Positions 9,508 through 18,450 of a stretch of 64,000 nucleotides of DNA are shown here, piece by piece. The notes under the pieces are model-generated. The model was not told the origin of the DNA. It saw only the letters and a list, made by a program, of their open reading frames with translations, and did not search any database. Made by a program: the position numbers and the translations under genes. Origin of the DNA: Cobetia crustatorum. GTDB taxonomy: Bacteria > Pseudomonadota > Gammaproteobacteria > Pseudomonadales > Halomonadaceae. The number at the start of each line of letters is the position of its first letter. Position 1 is the stretch's first letter. The stretch covers positions 46,408 through 110,407 of the forward strand of contig NZ_JEMF01000011.1 of assembly GCF_000591415.1 (NCBI RefSeq), in the 5' to 3' direction.

Positions 9508-9980
9508 CTCCTGACTCCTCTCTATCAGAGCTCGTCACCCCGGCACAACGTCACCGCGTGCTCGCACTGACACCTCTTGCGCACCTGCGCGAGTGCTGGG
9601 CGCGGCTCGACATCACCGTCTCACATCGCTGTGTGCGTGGACCCGACATCGGCATGGCCATGGTCCGGGGCCGCATGGGCGGTTCGGGCAATGCCTTCAA
9701 TCTCGGTGAGATGACCCTCACCCGCGTCAGTGTCGCGCTCGACGACGGCACGTCCAGCGGCGGCACCCTGGGCCACGGCTGGATAGCCGGGCGAGATCGC
9801 GAACATGCCGAACTCATCGCGGTGATCGATGCGTGTGCCCGAGAAGCGCGCTGGTCACGCCAGATCGATGAAGCCCTGATTGCCCCGCTGACACAGCGCC
9901 TCGCGGCCGAGCATGACGCACAGTCTCAACAAGCCGCAGCGACCCGCGTCGACTTCTTCACTCTGGTTCGAGGGGAATGA
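9504..9980 (+). CDS. phnG: C-P lyase complex subunit PhnG
   Basis: A 158-residue PhnG. With PhnH, PhnI and PhnL it takes part in forming ribose-1-methylphosphonate-5-triphosphate and is a structural subunit of the PhnGHIJ core complex. Recognisable segments are VRGRMGGSGNAFNLGEMTLTR and GHGWIAGRDREHAELIAVIDA. It overlaps phnF by 4 bp and phnH by 4 bp, indicating translational coupling. Length is close to the usual 150 residues. Confidence 0.94.
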   Translation: MTPDSSLSELVTPAQRHRVLALTPLAHLRECWARLDITVSHRCVRGPDIGMAMVRGRMGGSGNAFNLGEMTLTRVSVALDDGTSSGGTLGHGWIAGRDREHAELIAVIDACAREARWSRQIDEALIAPLTQRLAAEHDAQSQQAAATRVDFFTLVRGE

Positions 9981-10687
9981 CCATGCCTCATGCAGCTCAA
10001 CACGATGTCGCCACCCGCGAATTGCGTCCGCACGACTGGCCAGCGCTCGATGATGCCGTCCACCACAGCCAGCGCCTGTTCCGCCAGCTACTGAGCGCCA
10101 TGTCAGAGCCGGGGACCGTGCACGACATTCCAGTGTCGTCGATGCCCCAGGGCGTGGCGCTGTCCAGCGCGGCATGGGGGACGCTGCTGGCCCTGTGCGA
10201 TCTCGAGTCACGCCTCTGGATCGCCGATGAGCTCAACCGTGATGGCCTGGCCGCCGCCATCAGCTTTCACACCGGTGCACGGATCGTGACATGCGCGGAC
10301 GAGGCCGACTTTGCCCTCGTGACACCGCACAGCTGTCAGCGCATGCCGAATGTCAGTGAAGGCAGCGATACCTACCCTGATCGCAGCACCACCTTGATCG
10401 TCGTACTGGCGGCAACGGGTACCTTGAAGTCTGCCGAGGGGTTCCCTCACGCCCCGGCACATGGGCCATTGCCGACTCGAGACTGGCGCCTGAGCGGCCC
10501 CGGCATCCGTGACAGCCGTGTGGTGGCGCTGGACGTGAAGGCAGAGGCCCTGATGCAGCGACTGGCCTGCAATCGGGCGCATTTTCCGTTGGGGCTCGAT
10601 GCCATTCTGACCGCTGATACGCATCTGATCGCCATCCCCCGCAGCACTCAGATCGATGTCGTCACTGCTACCGAGGAGCACGCCTGA
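9977..10687 (+). CDS. phnH: C-P lyase complex subunit PhnH
   Basis: A 236-residue PhnH, the pseudo-PLP-fold subunit of the C-P lyase core. Conserved features are the N-terminal FRQLLSAMSEPGTVHDI and LTPHSCQRMPNVSEGSDTYPDRSTT-like central segment, then LSGPGIRD. It starts inside the end of phnG and ends as TGATG with phnI, so the lyase subunits are translated as a chain. Confidence 0.93.
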   Translation: MTMPHAAQHDVATRELRPHDWPALDDAVHHSQRLFRQLLSAMSEPGTVHDIPVSSMPQGVALSSAAWGTLLALCDLESRLWIADELNRDGLAAAISFHTGARIVTCADEADFALVTPHSCQRMPNVSEGSDTYPDRSTTLIVVLAATGTLKSAEGFPHAPAHGPLPTRDWRLSGPGIRDSRVVALDVKAEALMQRLACNRAHFPLGLDAILTADTHLIAIPRSTQIDVVTATEEHA

Positions 10688-11943
10688 TGTACGTTGCCGT
10701 CAAAGGAGGCGAGCAAGCCATCGCCAATGCGCATCGCTGGATGGCAGACCGCCGTCGTGGTGATCGCAATCAACCCGAAATCGACGTCGAACAGGTCCGC
10801 GAACAACTCGGACTCGCGGTCGACCGTGTCATGGCAGAAGCCTCATTGCATGACCCTGGCCTTGCGGCACTGGCGCTGAAGCAGGCCAGCGGCGATCTGA
10901 CCGAAGCCGTCTTCCTGTTGCGCGCCTACCGCACCACCCTGCCGCGTCTAGCTGACAGCGTGCCCCTGCGCACCGCCGACATGCGGGTCGAACGCCGCAT
11001 CAGCGCCACCTTCAAGGATGTTCCGGGCGGTCAGGTGCTTGGCCCCACCTACGACTACACCCACCGCCTGCTCGACTTCATGCTGCTGGCCGAGGGTGAG
11101 TGCCCCGCACCAGCACGCGCCGAGGTCGCGCTCGAGGCCTGTCCTCAGGTTCTCGATAGCCTCGATGCAGAGGGTCTGATCGAGCAGGAAGTCGATGACG
11201 GTGCCATGCCCTATGACATCACGCGTGATCCACCTGACTTTCCGGTAGACCGCGCAACACGACTACAAATGCTGGCACGCGGTGATGAAGGCTACTTGTT
11301 AGCCTTGGGCTATTCCACTCAGCGGGGCTATGGCCGCAACCACCCCTTTAGCGGTGAGATTCGCCAAGGGGCAGTCGAGGTGGAAATCGAGGTAGAGGGC
11401 TTCGATGGCCCGTTGTGTATCGGGGAGATCATCATCAGCGAATGCCAGATGATCAATCAATTCGGCGGCAGCCGTGAGAAAGCACCGCAATTCACGCGGG
11501 GCTATGGCTTGGCGTTTGGCCGCAATGAGCGCAAGACCATGGCGATGGCGCTGGTCGATCGTTCACTGCGCGCCGAGGAGCTGGGCGAGCCCGTCGAAAG
11601 CCCGGCTCAGCAACCAGAGTTCGTGCTGGCGCATGCTGACAACGTCGAGGCGTCCGGTTTCGTCTCTCACCTGAAACTGCCTCATTACGTCGACTTTCAG
11701 TCCGAGCTTGAGCTGCTGCGTCGCTTGCGCCGTGAGCATGCGGCCCGCGACGGCGGTGGCACTGCTGATGAAGTCGAGAGCGCAAGAGCGCACGAGATGG
11801 ATGCTGGGCTGAAAGATACGACCGCATCAGCTCCGCTGTCTGCGCCCTCGTCAGAACTCCCGTCAGAAAGCTCTTCTGAATCTTCTTCTGCACCTTCTTC
11901 TGCACCCTCAGCGCCGCGGCGTTCACAGGAGACCTCGGCATGA
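10687..11943 (+). CDS. phnI: C-P lyase complex subunit PhnI (purine nucleosidase component)
   Basis: A 418-residue PhnI, the subunit that with PhnGHL displaces the base of a purine nucleoside triphosphate by a phosphonate. The diagnostic start MYVAVKGGEQAIANAHRW and internal DYTHRLLDFMLLAEGE and CIGEIIISECQMINQFGGSREKAPQF-type segments are seen. It is about 60 residues longer than the E. coli protein; the excess is a C-terminal Ser/Pro/Ala/Glu low-complexity tail (from about residue 375) that is probably disordered. It overlaps phnJ by 4 bp. Confidence 0.94.
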   Translation: MYVAVKGGEQAIANAHRWMADRRRGDRNQPEIDVEQVREQLGLAVDRVMAEASLHDPGLAALALKQASGDLTEAVFLLRAYRTTLPRLADSVPLRTADMRVERRISATFKDVPGGQVLGPTYDYTHRLLDFMLLAEGECPAPARAEVALEACPQVLDSLDAEGLIEQEVDDGAMPYDITRDPPDFPVDRATRLQMLARGDEGYLLALGYSTQRGYGRNHPFSGEIRQGAVEVEIEVEGFDGPLCIGEIIISECQMINQFGGSREKAPQFTRGYGLAFGRNERKTMAMALVDRSLRAEELGEPVESPAQQPEFVLAHADNVEASGFVSHLKLPHYVDFQSELELLRRLRREHAARDGGGTADEVESARAHEMDAGLKDTTASAPLSAPSSELPSESSSESSSAPSSAPSAPRRSQETSA

Positions 11944-12800
11944 ACACTTCTGGTCAAGACAGCCAGTACAGCGGCTACAACTTCGCCTACCTGGACGAGC
12001 AAACCAAACGCATGATTCGCCGCGCCCTGCTGAAGGCGGTCGCCATCCCGGGGTATCAGGTGCCGTTTGGAGGGCGCGAGATGCCGATGCCGTATGGCTG
12101 GGGAACAGGCGGCATGCAGCTGACCGCCAGCATCCTGGGCGCGAATGATGTCCTCAAGGTGATCGATCAGGGTGCCGATGACACGACAAATGCCGTCAGC
12201 ATTCGCACCTTCTTCGAGCGCGTCGCCCATGTCGAGACGACCACCCGCACCGAAGCCGCCAGCGTGATCCAGACCCGCCATCGCATTCCTGAAAAAGCGC
12301 TCTCCAAGGGCCAGATTCTGGTCTATCAGGTGCCGATACCGGAACCGTTGCGCTTCATCGAACCCAGTGAGGAAGAAACTCGTGTCATGCATGCCCTTGA
12401 GGAATACGGCGTGATGCACGTGAAGCTTTATGAAGATATCGCTCGCCATGGCCATATCGCGACCACCTACGCCTATCCGGTCAAGGTCGACGAGCGCTAT
12501 GTGATGGATCCCTCGCCCATCCCCAAGTTCGACAATCCCAAACTCAACATGAGTGACGCCTTGATGCTGTTCGGGGCGGGACGTGAAAAGCGCCTCTACG
12601 CCATTCCGCCCTACACCCGCGTCAAGAGTCTCGATTTCGAGGATCACCCCTTCGAGATTCAAGCGTGGGACACGCCCTGTGAACTATGTGGCGCCACGGA
12701 CAGCTTTCTTGATGAAGTCATCACCGATGATCAGGGTGGACGCATGTTCGTGTGCTCTGACACCGATTACTGCCAGAACCGTCGCGAGGAGGTGGCATGA
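11940..12800 (+). CDS. phnJ: C-P lyase PhnJ, radical SAM enzyme
   Basis: A 286-residue PhnJ, the enzyme that cleaves the carbon-phosphorus bond of ribose-1-alkylphosphonate-5-phosphate by radical chemistry. Cys 247, 250, 272 and 278 have the same spacing (3, 22, 6) as the four conserved cysteines of the E. coli protein, in PCELCGATDSFLDEV and VCSDTDYC. Length matches the family. It overlaps phnI and phnK by 4 bp each. All residues expected for activity are present, so the pathway should be functional once phnD is confirmed. Confidence 0.97.
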   Translation: MNTSGQDSQYSGYNFAYLDEQTKRMIRRALLKAVAIPGYQVPFGGREMPMPYGWGTGGMQLTASILGANDVLKVIDQGADDTTNAVSIRTFFERVAHVETTTRTEAASVIQTRHRIPEKALSKGQILVYQVPIPEPLRFIEPSEEETRVMHALEEYGVMHVKLYEDIARHGHIATTYAYPVKVDERYVMDPSPIPKFDNPKLNMSDALMLFGAGREKRLYAIPPYTRVKSLDFEDHPFEIQAWDTPCELCGATDSFLDEVITDDQGGRMFVCSDTDYCQNRREEVA

Positions 12801-13615
12801 AACGCCCTCAGCTGAAGCGTCCCGCTCTGCTCGACGCCCGCAACATCACGCGGCTGTATGGCCCCAATCAGGGCTGTCAGGACATCGACTTCACCCTGCA
12901 TCAGGGCGAAGTGCTGGGCATTGTCGGGGAGTCCGGCTCCGGCAAGTCGACGCTCTTGCGCGTGCTATCAGGCCTGGAAGCACCCGATGAGGGCCAGGTG
13001 ATCTATCACAGCACTCAACAGGCCAGCGCCGCCGCTGGGAGCGCCACTGAGAATCTCGATCTCTACGCGATCGGGGAAGCGCGTCGCCGAGCGCTACTGC
13101 GCATGGAATGGGGGCTGGTGCATCAGAATCCCCGCGATGGATTGCGCCTGGGGGTTTCTGCCGGAGCCAATGTCGGTGAGCGCCTGATGGCATTGGGACA
13201 ACGCCATTACGGGGATCTACGCGCAGCCGGACAGGACTGGATGGAGCGGGTGGAGCTTGACCCGCGCCGTATCGATGATGCGCCACGCACCTTCTCCGGC
13301 GGCATGCAGCAGCGCCTGCAGATCGCGCGCACCCTGGTCACTCAGCCGCGACTGGTCTTCATGGATGAGCCCACCGGCGGCCTCGATGTGTCCGTGCAGG
13401 CACGTCTGCTCGACATGCTGCGTACCCTGACGCGGGAGCTGGGGCTATCCGTCATTCTGGTGACGCATGATCTGGCCGTGGCACGCCTGCTGGCCCATCG
13501 ATTGATGGTGATGCGCCAAGGCCGTGTCGTGGAGGCCGGCTTGACCGACCAGATCCTCGACGATCCGCAGCACCCCTATACCCAGCTGCTGGTGTCATCG
13601 GTGCTGACGCCATGA
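12797..13615 (+). CDS. phnK: C-P lyase system ATP-binding protein PhnK
   Basis: A 272-residue ABC-type ATPase that docks on the PhnGHIJ core rather than on a permease. Walker A GESGSGKST, signature FSGGMQQRLQIARTLV, Walker B LVFMDEPTGGLDVSVQ and the H-loop LVTHD are present. An insertion of about 15 residues rich in Ala and Ser follows the first beta region. It overlaps phnJ by 4 bp; a 76-bp gap separates it from phnL. Confidence 0.95.
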   Translation: MKRPQLKRPALLDARNITRLYGPNQGCQDIDFTLHQGEVLGIVGESGSGKSTLLRVLSGLEAPDEGQVIYHSTQQASAAAGSATENLDLYAIGEARRRALLRMEWGLVHQNPRDGLRLGVSAGANVGERLMALGQRHYGDLRAAGQDWMERVELDPRRIDDAPRTFSGGMQQRLQIARTLVTQPRLVFMDEPTGGLDVSVQARLLDMLRTLTRELGLSVILVTHDLAVARLLAHRLMVMRQGRVVEAGLTDQILDDPQHPYTQLLVSSVLTP

Positions 13616-13691
13616 GCGGAATATTCCTCCCTGGCATCTGCCACCTGTCGCGTCACTGCTCAGCGCAAGATCCCCTTATCCAGAGGCCATC

Positions 13692-14486
13692 ATGACCGCC
13701 AACAGCTCCCCCTTTCTGAGCGCCTCGTCGCTCGACAAGACCTTCGTGCTGCATGCACAGGGCGGCCAGCAATTGGCTGTCATGCGTGGACTGTCACTCA
13801 GCTTGGCACCGGGCGAATGTCTGGTACTGGCGGGCCGCAGCGGTATCGGCAAGAGCACGCTGCTCAAGATGGTCAACGGCAATTATCGCGTCTCCGGTGG
13901 CCGGTTGACGCTTCACTTCGATGACGGTGCGCTGGAGCTCTCAGACCTGCCTGCCCAGGCCTGGCACAGGTTGCGTCGCGACGTGATCGGCTATGTCAGT
14001 CAATTCCTGCGCGTGGTGCCGCGAGTATCTGCCCGCGAGGTCGTCATGGAGCCGCTGTTGGCCCGTGGGTGTGATACCCACGACGCCCATCAACGCGCCG
14101 AAACGCTGCTGGCCAGACTCAATCTGCCCGAGCGTCTATGGGCATTGGCACCAGGCACCTTCTCGGGGGGCGAACAGCAACGCGTCAATATCGCTCGTGG
14201 CTTCATCGCCGAACATCCCCTGCTGCTGCTGGATGAACCGACCGCCTCGCTGGATAGCGCCAATCGCGATGTCGTGGTGGAGCTGATTCAGGAAGCCAAG
14301 GCCCGCGGCACGGCCATGCTGGGCATCTTCCACGATGAGGAGGTGCGTACGCGGGTGGCCGATCGTCTGCTACCGCTGGAAGGCCACATGCTGGGCGGTA
14401 CCGAGATGCCTGCCTCATCCGCCATGCCCGTCTCATCCGAGTCATCGTCCGCCACCACACCGTCCCACAAGGAGTCACTGCAATGA
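13692..14486 (+). CDS. phnL: C-P lyase system ATP-binding protein PhnL
   Basis: A 264-residue ABC-type ATPase required with PhnGHI for the first C-P lyase reaction. Walker A AGRSGIGKST, signature FSGGEQQRVNIARGF, Walker B LLLLDEPTASLDSANR and an H-loop GIFHDEEVR are present. The final 25 residues are a Ser/Thr/Ala tail that overlaps the phnM start by 4 bp. Confidence 0.95.
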   Translation: MTANSSPFLSASSLDKTFVLHAQGGQQLAVMRGLSLSLAPGECLVLAGRSGIGKSTLLKMVNGNYRVSGGRLTLHFDDGALELSDLPAQAWHRLRRDVIGYVSQFLRVVPRVSAREVVMEPLLARGCDTHDAHQRAETLLARLNLPERLWALAPGTFSGGEQQRVNIARGFIAEHPLLLLDEPTASLDSANRDVVVELIQEAKARGTAMLGIFHDEEVRTRVADRLLPLEGHMLGGTEMPASSAMPVSSESSSATTPSHKESLQ

Positions 14487-15643
14487 GTTCCCAAGACCAG
14501 ATTCTCACCAACGCCCGCCTGGTACTCGACGATGAGGTGGTGCTCGGTAGCCTCGTGATTCGAGACGGCAAGATCCTGTCGATCGCGGAAGGCGCGACCC
14601 CACTGCCCTCCCCTCTGCCAGGGGCCATCGATTGCGAGGGTGATCTGTTGATCCCCGGCTTGATCGAGCTGCATACCGACAACATGGAAAAGTACTTCCA
14701 GCCACGCCCGAAAGTGTCATGGCCGGCGCGCTCAGCGGCGCTGGCACACGATGCACAGATGGCGGCCAGCGGCATTACCACGGTGTTCGATGCCGTCTCC
14801 ATCGGTGATGTCGATGATCAGAGCATGCGCCACGATGCGCTGCACAAGATGGTCGAGGCCCTGAGCGAGATCAACCGCAGCGGCATGGCGCGGGTCGATC
14901 ATCGCCTGCACCTGCGTTGCGAGGTCTGCCATCCGGACACCCTCGCGCGGTTTGAATCACTGGCCGACACGCCTGAACTCGGACTTGTCTCGCTGATGGA
15001 CCACTCGCCGGGGCAACGCCAGTTCGCGAGCCTCGAGGCCTATCGCATCTACTACAAGGGCAAGCACGGTTTCGATGATGCCAGCCTGGAAGACTTCATC
15101 GTCCGCCAGCAGGCCTTCAGCGCCCAGTATTCCAGCGCCAATCGCAAGGCCATCGCCGAGGCCTGTCGCAGCCGTGGGCTGGCATTGGCCAGTCATGACG
15201 ATGCGACCGTGGAGCACGTCGTGGAAAGTCTCGAATACGGCACCCGAATCGCCGAGTTCCCCACCACGCGTGAAGCCGCCAGTGCCTCTCACCAGCACGG
15301 CATGGCGGTGATGATGGGTGCGCCCAATGTGGTACGGGGCGGCTCCCACTCCGGAAATATCGCCGCGAGTGAACTGGTCACGCTGGGAGTGCTCGACATT
15401 CTGTCCTCGGACTACTATCCCGCTGCGCTGCTGGATGCCGTGTTCCGGATCACTCAACTGCCAGACGGCTATGACCTGCCGCGTGCCGTGGCCTGTGCAT
15501 CGCGCAATCCGGCGGCCGCGGCAGGACTTGAAGACCGTGGGCGTATCGCGGTGGGGCTGCGTGCCGATCTTGTGCGCGTCCGTGAGGTGGATGGCCACCC
15601 GCTGGTGCAGCGCGTCTGGAGCGCCGGCAAGCAGGTGCACTGA
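14483..15643 (+). CDS. phnM: Alpha-D-ribose 1-methylphosphonate 5-triphosphate diphosphatase
   Basis: A 386-residue amidohydrolase-superfamily enzyme that removes diphosphate from the triphosphate intermediate to give the PhnJ substrate. Seen are the N-terminal beta-sandwich, metal ligand region LIPGLIELHTDNMEKYFQP, the SHDDAT motif and late LGVLDILSSDYYP. The final GTG CAC TGATGG gives a 1-bp overlap with phnN. Confidence 0.95.
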   Translation: MSSQDQILTNARLVLDDEVVLGSLVIRDGKILSIAEGATPLPSPLPGAIDCEGDLLIPGLIELHTDNMEKYFQPRPKVSWPARSAALAHDAQMAASGITTVFDAVSIGDVDDQSMRHDALHKMVEALSEINRSGMARVDHRLHLRCEVCHPDTLARFESLADTPELGLVSLMDHSPGQRQFASLEAYRIYYKGKHGFDDASLEDFIVRQQAFSAQYSSANRKAIAEACRSRGLALASHDDATVEHVVESLEYGTRIAEFPTTREAASASHQHGMAVMMGAPNVVRGGSHSGNIAASELVTLGVLDILSSDYYPAALLDAVFRITQLPDGYDLPRAVACASRNPAAAAGLEDRGRIAVGLRADLVRVREVDGHPLVQRVWSAGKQVH

Positions 15644-16203
15644 TGGGGCGCTTGATCTACCTGATGGGCGCCAGTGGCGTCGGCAAGGACAGCCTGCTGA
15701 AGGCTGTCCGCCATCAACAACCTGACTGGCTGGTGGCGCATCGCTATCTGACAAGGGCCAGTGGCGCCCATGAGCAATGCGTGACGCTCAGTGATACCGA
15801 GTTTGCCGTGCGCCGTGAGCTGGAGGTGCTATGCCTCGAGTGGCAGGCGCATGGATTGCACTATGGCATCGGCGTGGAAATCGAGGCATGGCTGGCGCGT
15901 GGTGCTACCGTGTTGCTCAACGGCAGCCGACGGGCATTGCCCCAGGCACGACAACGCTTCGGGGCGGCGCTGGTGCCGGTGCTGATCACGGCCTCGACCG
16001 AGGTGCTGCGTCAGCGTCTGACTCAGCGCGGTCGAGAGTCGTGTGACGACATCGAACGTCGACTGGAACGTCATCAGGAGGTACAGGCCGAGCTGATGGG
16101 CGTCTGCGCCGATGTCGCCAGCATCGACAACGGTGGAGCGCTCTCGGAAAGCCTCGCGGCACTGAGCGATATCATCGAAGGGCATGGCGCGACACTGGCC
16201 TGA
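15643..16203 (+). CDS. phnN: Ribose 1,5-bisphosphokinase
   Basis: A 186-residue guanylate-kinase-like P-loop enzyme that phosphorylates ribose 1,5-bisphosphate to PRPP, returning the C-P lyase ribose moiety to metabolism. The P-loop MGASGVGKDS lies at residues 7-16, and VVLNGSRRALP-type and LRQRLTQRGRES segments are in place. Unlike E. coli, no phnO acetyltransferase follows; phnP comes next after 131 bp. Confidence 0.93.
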   Translation: MGRLIYLMGASGVGKDSLLKAVRHQQPDWLVAHRYLTRASGAHEQCVTLSDTEFAVRRELEVLCLEWQAHGLHYGIGVEIEAWLARGATVLLNGSRRALPQARQRFGAALVPVLITASTEVLRQRLTQRGRESCDDIERRLERHQEVQAELMGVCADVASIDNGGALSESLAALSDIIEGHGATLA

Positions 16204-16227
16204 CGCCTCGAACATCAGACAGCAGTC

Positions 16228-16264
16228 GTTCGGTGGTTCGGTGGTTCGGTGGTTCGGTGGTTCG
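16228..16264 (+). repeat. 8-bp tandem repeat (GTTCGGTG, about 4.6 copies)
   Basis: Four perfect copies of GTTCGGTG plus a partial fifth, 25 bp after the phnN stop and 71 bp before phnP. The unit is not a multiple of three. It lies outside the coding region if PhnP starts at 16335, but in frame with it from an upstream start. Confidence 0.9.
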
Positions 16265-16287
16265 ACAAGATATGCAGGCACGAGAGA

Positions 16288-16310
16288 CCGGCACCGCATC
16301 GCGGTGCCGG
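16288..16310 (+). other. Strong hairpin before phnP
   Basis: A perfect 10-bp stem CCGGCACCGC / GCGGTGCCGG with an ATC loop, 24 bp before the phnP start. No U-run follows, so it is not a classical intrinsic terminator; it could stabilise or separate the phnP message. Confidence 0.6.
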
Positions 16311-16334
16311 AAACGCAGGTCAGGAGAGCTTACG

Positions 16335-17150
16335 ATGGAGTTTCGGTTTTCAGGTACCGGCGATAGCGCCCAGGTGCCCTGTTTTGGCTGCGATTGCGCA
16401 GCCTGCAATCGGGCACGCGTCTTCACGAACCTCAAGCGTGGACCGTGTTCAGCGGAGGTCCACATCGATGGCAAGCGCTACCTGCTGGATGCAGGCCGAA
16501 TGGATCTGGCGCACAGTTGTGAGCTCGAGCGTCCCACGGCAATCCTGATCACCCATTATCATGCTGATCACGTACAGGGGCTTTTCCATCTGCGCTGGGG
16601 GTGCGGAGAGCGCATTCCTGTCTACGGCCCAAAGGACCCACAAGGCTGCGCGGACCTCTACCGCAATCCCGGCATTCTGGACTTTCAGTCCGGACTCAAG
16701 CCGTTCAAGCCCTTGAAGCTGGATAGCCTGACGGTGACACCAGTGCCGCTCAATCACTCGAAACCGACACTTGGCTATTGCCTGGATGACGGTGGCACAC
16801 GGCTGGCCTATCTCACTGACACGCTCGGCCTGCCCCCGGAAACCGAGCGTTTCCTACGCAGCTGGGAGCCCGATGTAGTGATACTGGATTCCAGCCACCC
16901 CGCCGCGTTCACCACGCCTCGCAATCACAACACCATCACTCAAGCGCTGGATATCATCGCGCGACTCAACCCGCCACGCGCCTACCTGACACATATCAGT
17001 CACGAACTCGATGCTGAGTGCCTGGCAGTACCGCCACCACTCCCCCCGAAGGTGCGTATTGCCCAAGACGGTGAAACGCTGGAGGACTGGGATCGATTGT
17101 CCGGGAAGGTCGCGGCTAGTGCATCACCCTCAATACAAGGCCGCAGGTGA
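16335..17150 (+). CDS. phnP: Phosphoribosyl 1,2-cyclic phosphate phosphodiesterase
   Basis: A 271-residue metallo-beta-lactamase-fold enzyme that opens 5-phosphoribosyl 1,2-cyclic phosphate, the product of PhnJ. It has the structural zinc cluster CFGCDCAAC (residues 16-24) and the active-site motif HYHADH (His74, His76, Asp78, His79). The ATG at 16335 follows CAGGAGA. A longer frame reaches 16233, but the extra residues are translated repeat (MVRWFGGSVV) and are rejected. Last gene of the operon; no U-tailed terminator was seen after it. Confidence 0.93.
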   Translation: MEFRFSGTGDSAQVPCFGCDCAACNRARVFTNLKRGPCSAEVHIDGKRYLLDAGRMDLAHSCELERPTAILITHYHADHVQGLFHLRWGCGERIPVYGPKDPQGCADLYRNPGILDFQSGLKPFKPLKLDSLTVTPVPLNHSKPTLGYCLDDGGTRLAYLTDTLGLPPETERFLRSWEPDVVILDSSHPAAFTTPRNHNTITQALDIIARLNPPRAYLTHISHELDAECLAVPPPLPPKVRIAQDGETLEDWDRLSGKVAASASPSIQGRR

Positions 17151-17283
17151 TCATCACCATGACATCGGTCAACGCCATTGCGTCATGATTGACTCAAGAG
17201 AGCGGGTTTGGATGTATTTCGTCAGGAGCATATCGCTGGGTACGCAAGACGATAGATCACTGCGATAAAATAAAACTAAAAAA

Positions 17284-17310
17284 CCGACACCTGCATAGTG
17301 CAAGCATCGG
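17284..17310 (-). terminator. Intrinsic terminator after the csbD-like gene
   Basis: Read on the minus strand: a 12-bp stem (three G-U pairs) with a 3-nt loop, followed by TTTTTT (plus-strand A-run 17278-17283). It lies 28 bp beyond the stop of the leftward CsbD-like gene. Confidence 0.7.
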
Positions 17311-17337
17311 CTACATGAAGCATATATTAGCAAAGCC

Positions 17338-17532
17338 TCAGGAATCGGATAGTTTATCCCACTCTTTCTCAGCTTCGTCTTTCTTCATGCCATATCGCTC
17401 TTGAACCTTCCCTACAAAGTTTTCCCGACGACCAGCAATTTCGTCGACATCATCATCAGTAAGTTCTCCCCAACCTTCACGAACCTTACCTTTGAGTTGT
17501 TTCCACTTACCTTCAGCGATATCGCTATTCAT
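17338..17532 (-). CDS. CsbD family stress-response protein
   Basis: A 64-residue, highly charged, hydrophilic protein with the CsbD-like pattern (IAEGKWKQLKGKVREGWGEL, then an acidic D-rich stretch and VGKVQERYG). CsbD-like proteins are small general-stress proteins of unknown biochemical role, common in environmental proteobacteria. GGAGGCTGCC precedes the ATG. It is single and convergent with phnP, with its own terminator. Confidence 0.9.
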   Translation of the reverse strand: MNSDIAEGKWKQLKGKVREGWGELTDDDVDEIAGRRENFVGKVQERYGMKKDEAEKEWDKLSDS

Positions 17533-17919
17533 GGCAGCCTCCTAAGTCAATCAGGTAATGCGACAAATAAACTCAATTACTGATCAATGATGTGAGGCTG
17601 ACACGCCTCATATCTGATCAAAATATAAGCTAGCACGTATGTTAGGATTCAACAACAACTCTATCATCTTGATCAATGGGCAGCATCATCATTGTCCTTG
17701 AATAAAAGCAAAGTCCAAGTTGGAAGACCCCATACAACAATATCGATAAAAGGTTCCATGCAGGCCAGCCTCTTGGAGCGCCTTCCCAAGCATAACGTAA
17801 ACAGTAGTGTAAAATTATCATTCACATTATATGAGTAAACGTTCAGAATGTTACATCAAACACTCACCAACATTGATTCGGATCACTAACAATACTCTCC
17901 GGACAAGGATAATCACGAC
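17533..17919. other. AT-rich intergenic region
   Basis: 387 bp, clearly richer in A/T than the neighbouring operons. It must hold the promoters of the divergent csbD-like and PH-domain genes. No further gene or convincing binding site was recognised. Confidence 0.6.
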
Positions 17920-18288
17920 ATGATAGATTTCGACAATAAAGGTTTCTTAAAACTCAAGCAACATAATGAATATGCTGATCGCGTCAGTACTTTACTACTG
18001 GATGGCGAAAATGTGATTGATGCTTATAAATCCATGCGCGATGGAGTCGTCTTCACGAATAAGCGCATTATCGCTGTCAACGTACAAGGTCTCACCGGAA
18101 GTAAAAAAGACTTCACCTCACTGCCTTATAAAAACATAGTCGCTTACTCAATTGAAACTTCTGGCACCTTCGATCTGGATTCGGAACTGGAAATATATTT
18201 TTCCTCACTTGGCAAAATAAAATTCGAATTCACGGGGAAGACAGAGATCGTCGAAATTTCAAAATTCATTTCCAAATATATACTTTAA
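17920..18288 (+). CDS. Bacterial PH-domain protein
   Basis: A 122-residue protein with the bacterial pleckstrin-homology pattern: LLLDGENVIDAYKSMRDGVVFTNKRIIAVNVQG, then FTSLPYKNIVAYSIET and ELEIYFSSLGKIKFEF. Such proteins (PF08000-like) are cytoplasmic with an unknown ligand. Base composition and codon use are much more A/T-rich than those of the flanking operons, suggesting a transferred single gene. GGACAAGG before the ATG is a possible ribosome site. Confidence 0.82.
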   Translation: MIDFDNKGFLKLKQHNEYADRVSTLLLDGENVIDAYKSMRDGVVFTNKRIIAVNVQGLTGSKKDFTSLPYKNIVAYSIETSGTFDLDSELEIYFSSLGKIKFEFTGKTEIVEISKFISKYIL

Positions 18289-18424
18289 CAATGCTCTTGC
18301 TTTAGATAATAAATAAAATTATATTTTAACCACAGATATTGAATATAATACCAGAGGCTTTCTGTAAAGTGCCATACCCAGCATCTATCCATAATAAAAA
18401 TAGCGATCAGTACTCAAGTAACCT

Positions 18425-18450
18425 AAAAAAGCCTGCACCTGAGTGCAGGC
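18425..18450 (-). terminator. Intrinsic terminator of the carbohydrate porin gene
   Basis: On the minus strand a perfect 8-bp stem GCCTGCAC / GTGCAGGC with a 4-nt loop is followed by TTTTTT (plus-strand 18425-18430). It is 43 bp beyond the porin stop. Confidence 0.85.

Noticed and set aside
16228..16264. Tandem GTTCGGTG repeat as a CRISPR or as PhnP coding sequence
   Set aside because: The 8-bp units have no spacers, and the PhnP fold starts at 16335 behind a good ribosome site, so neither reading is supported.
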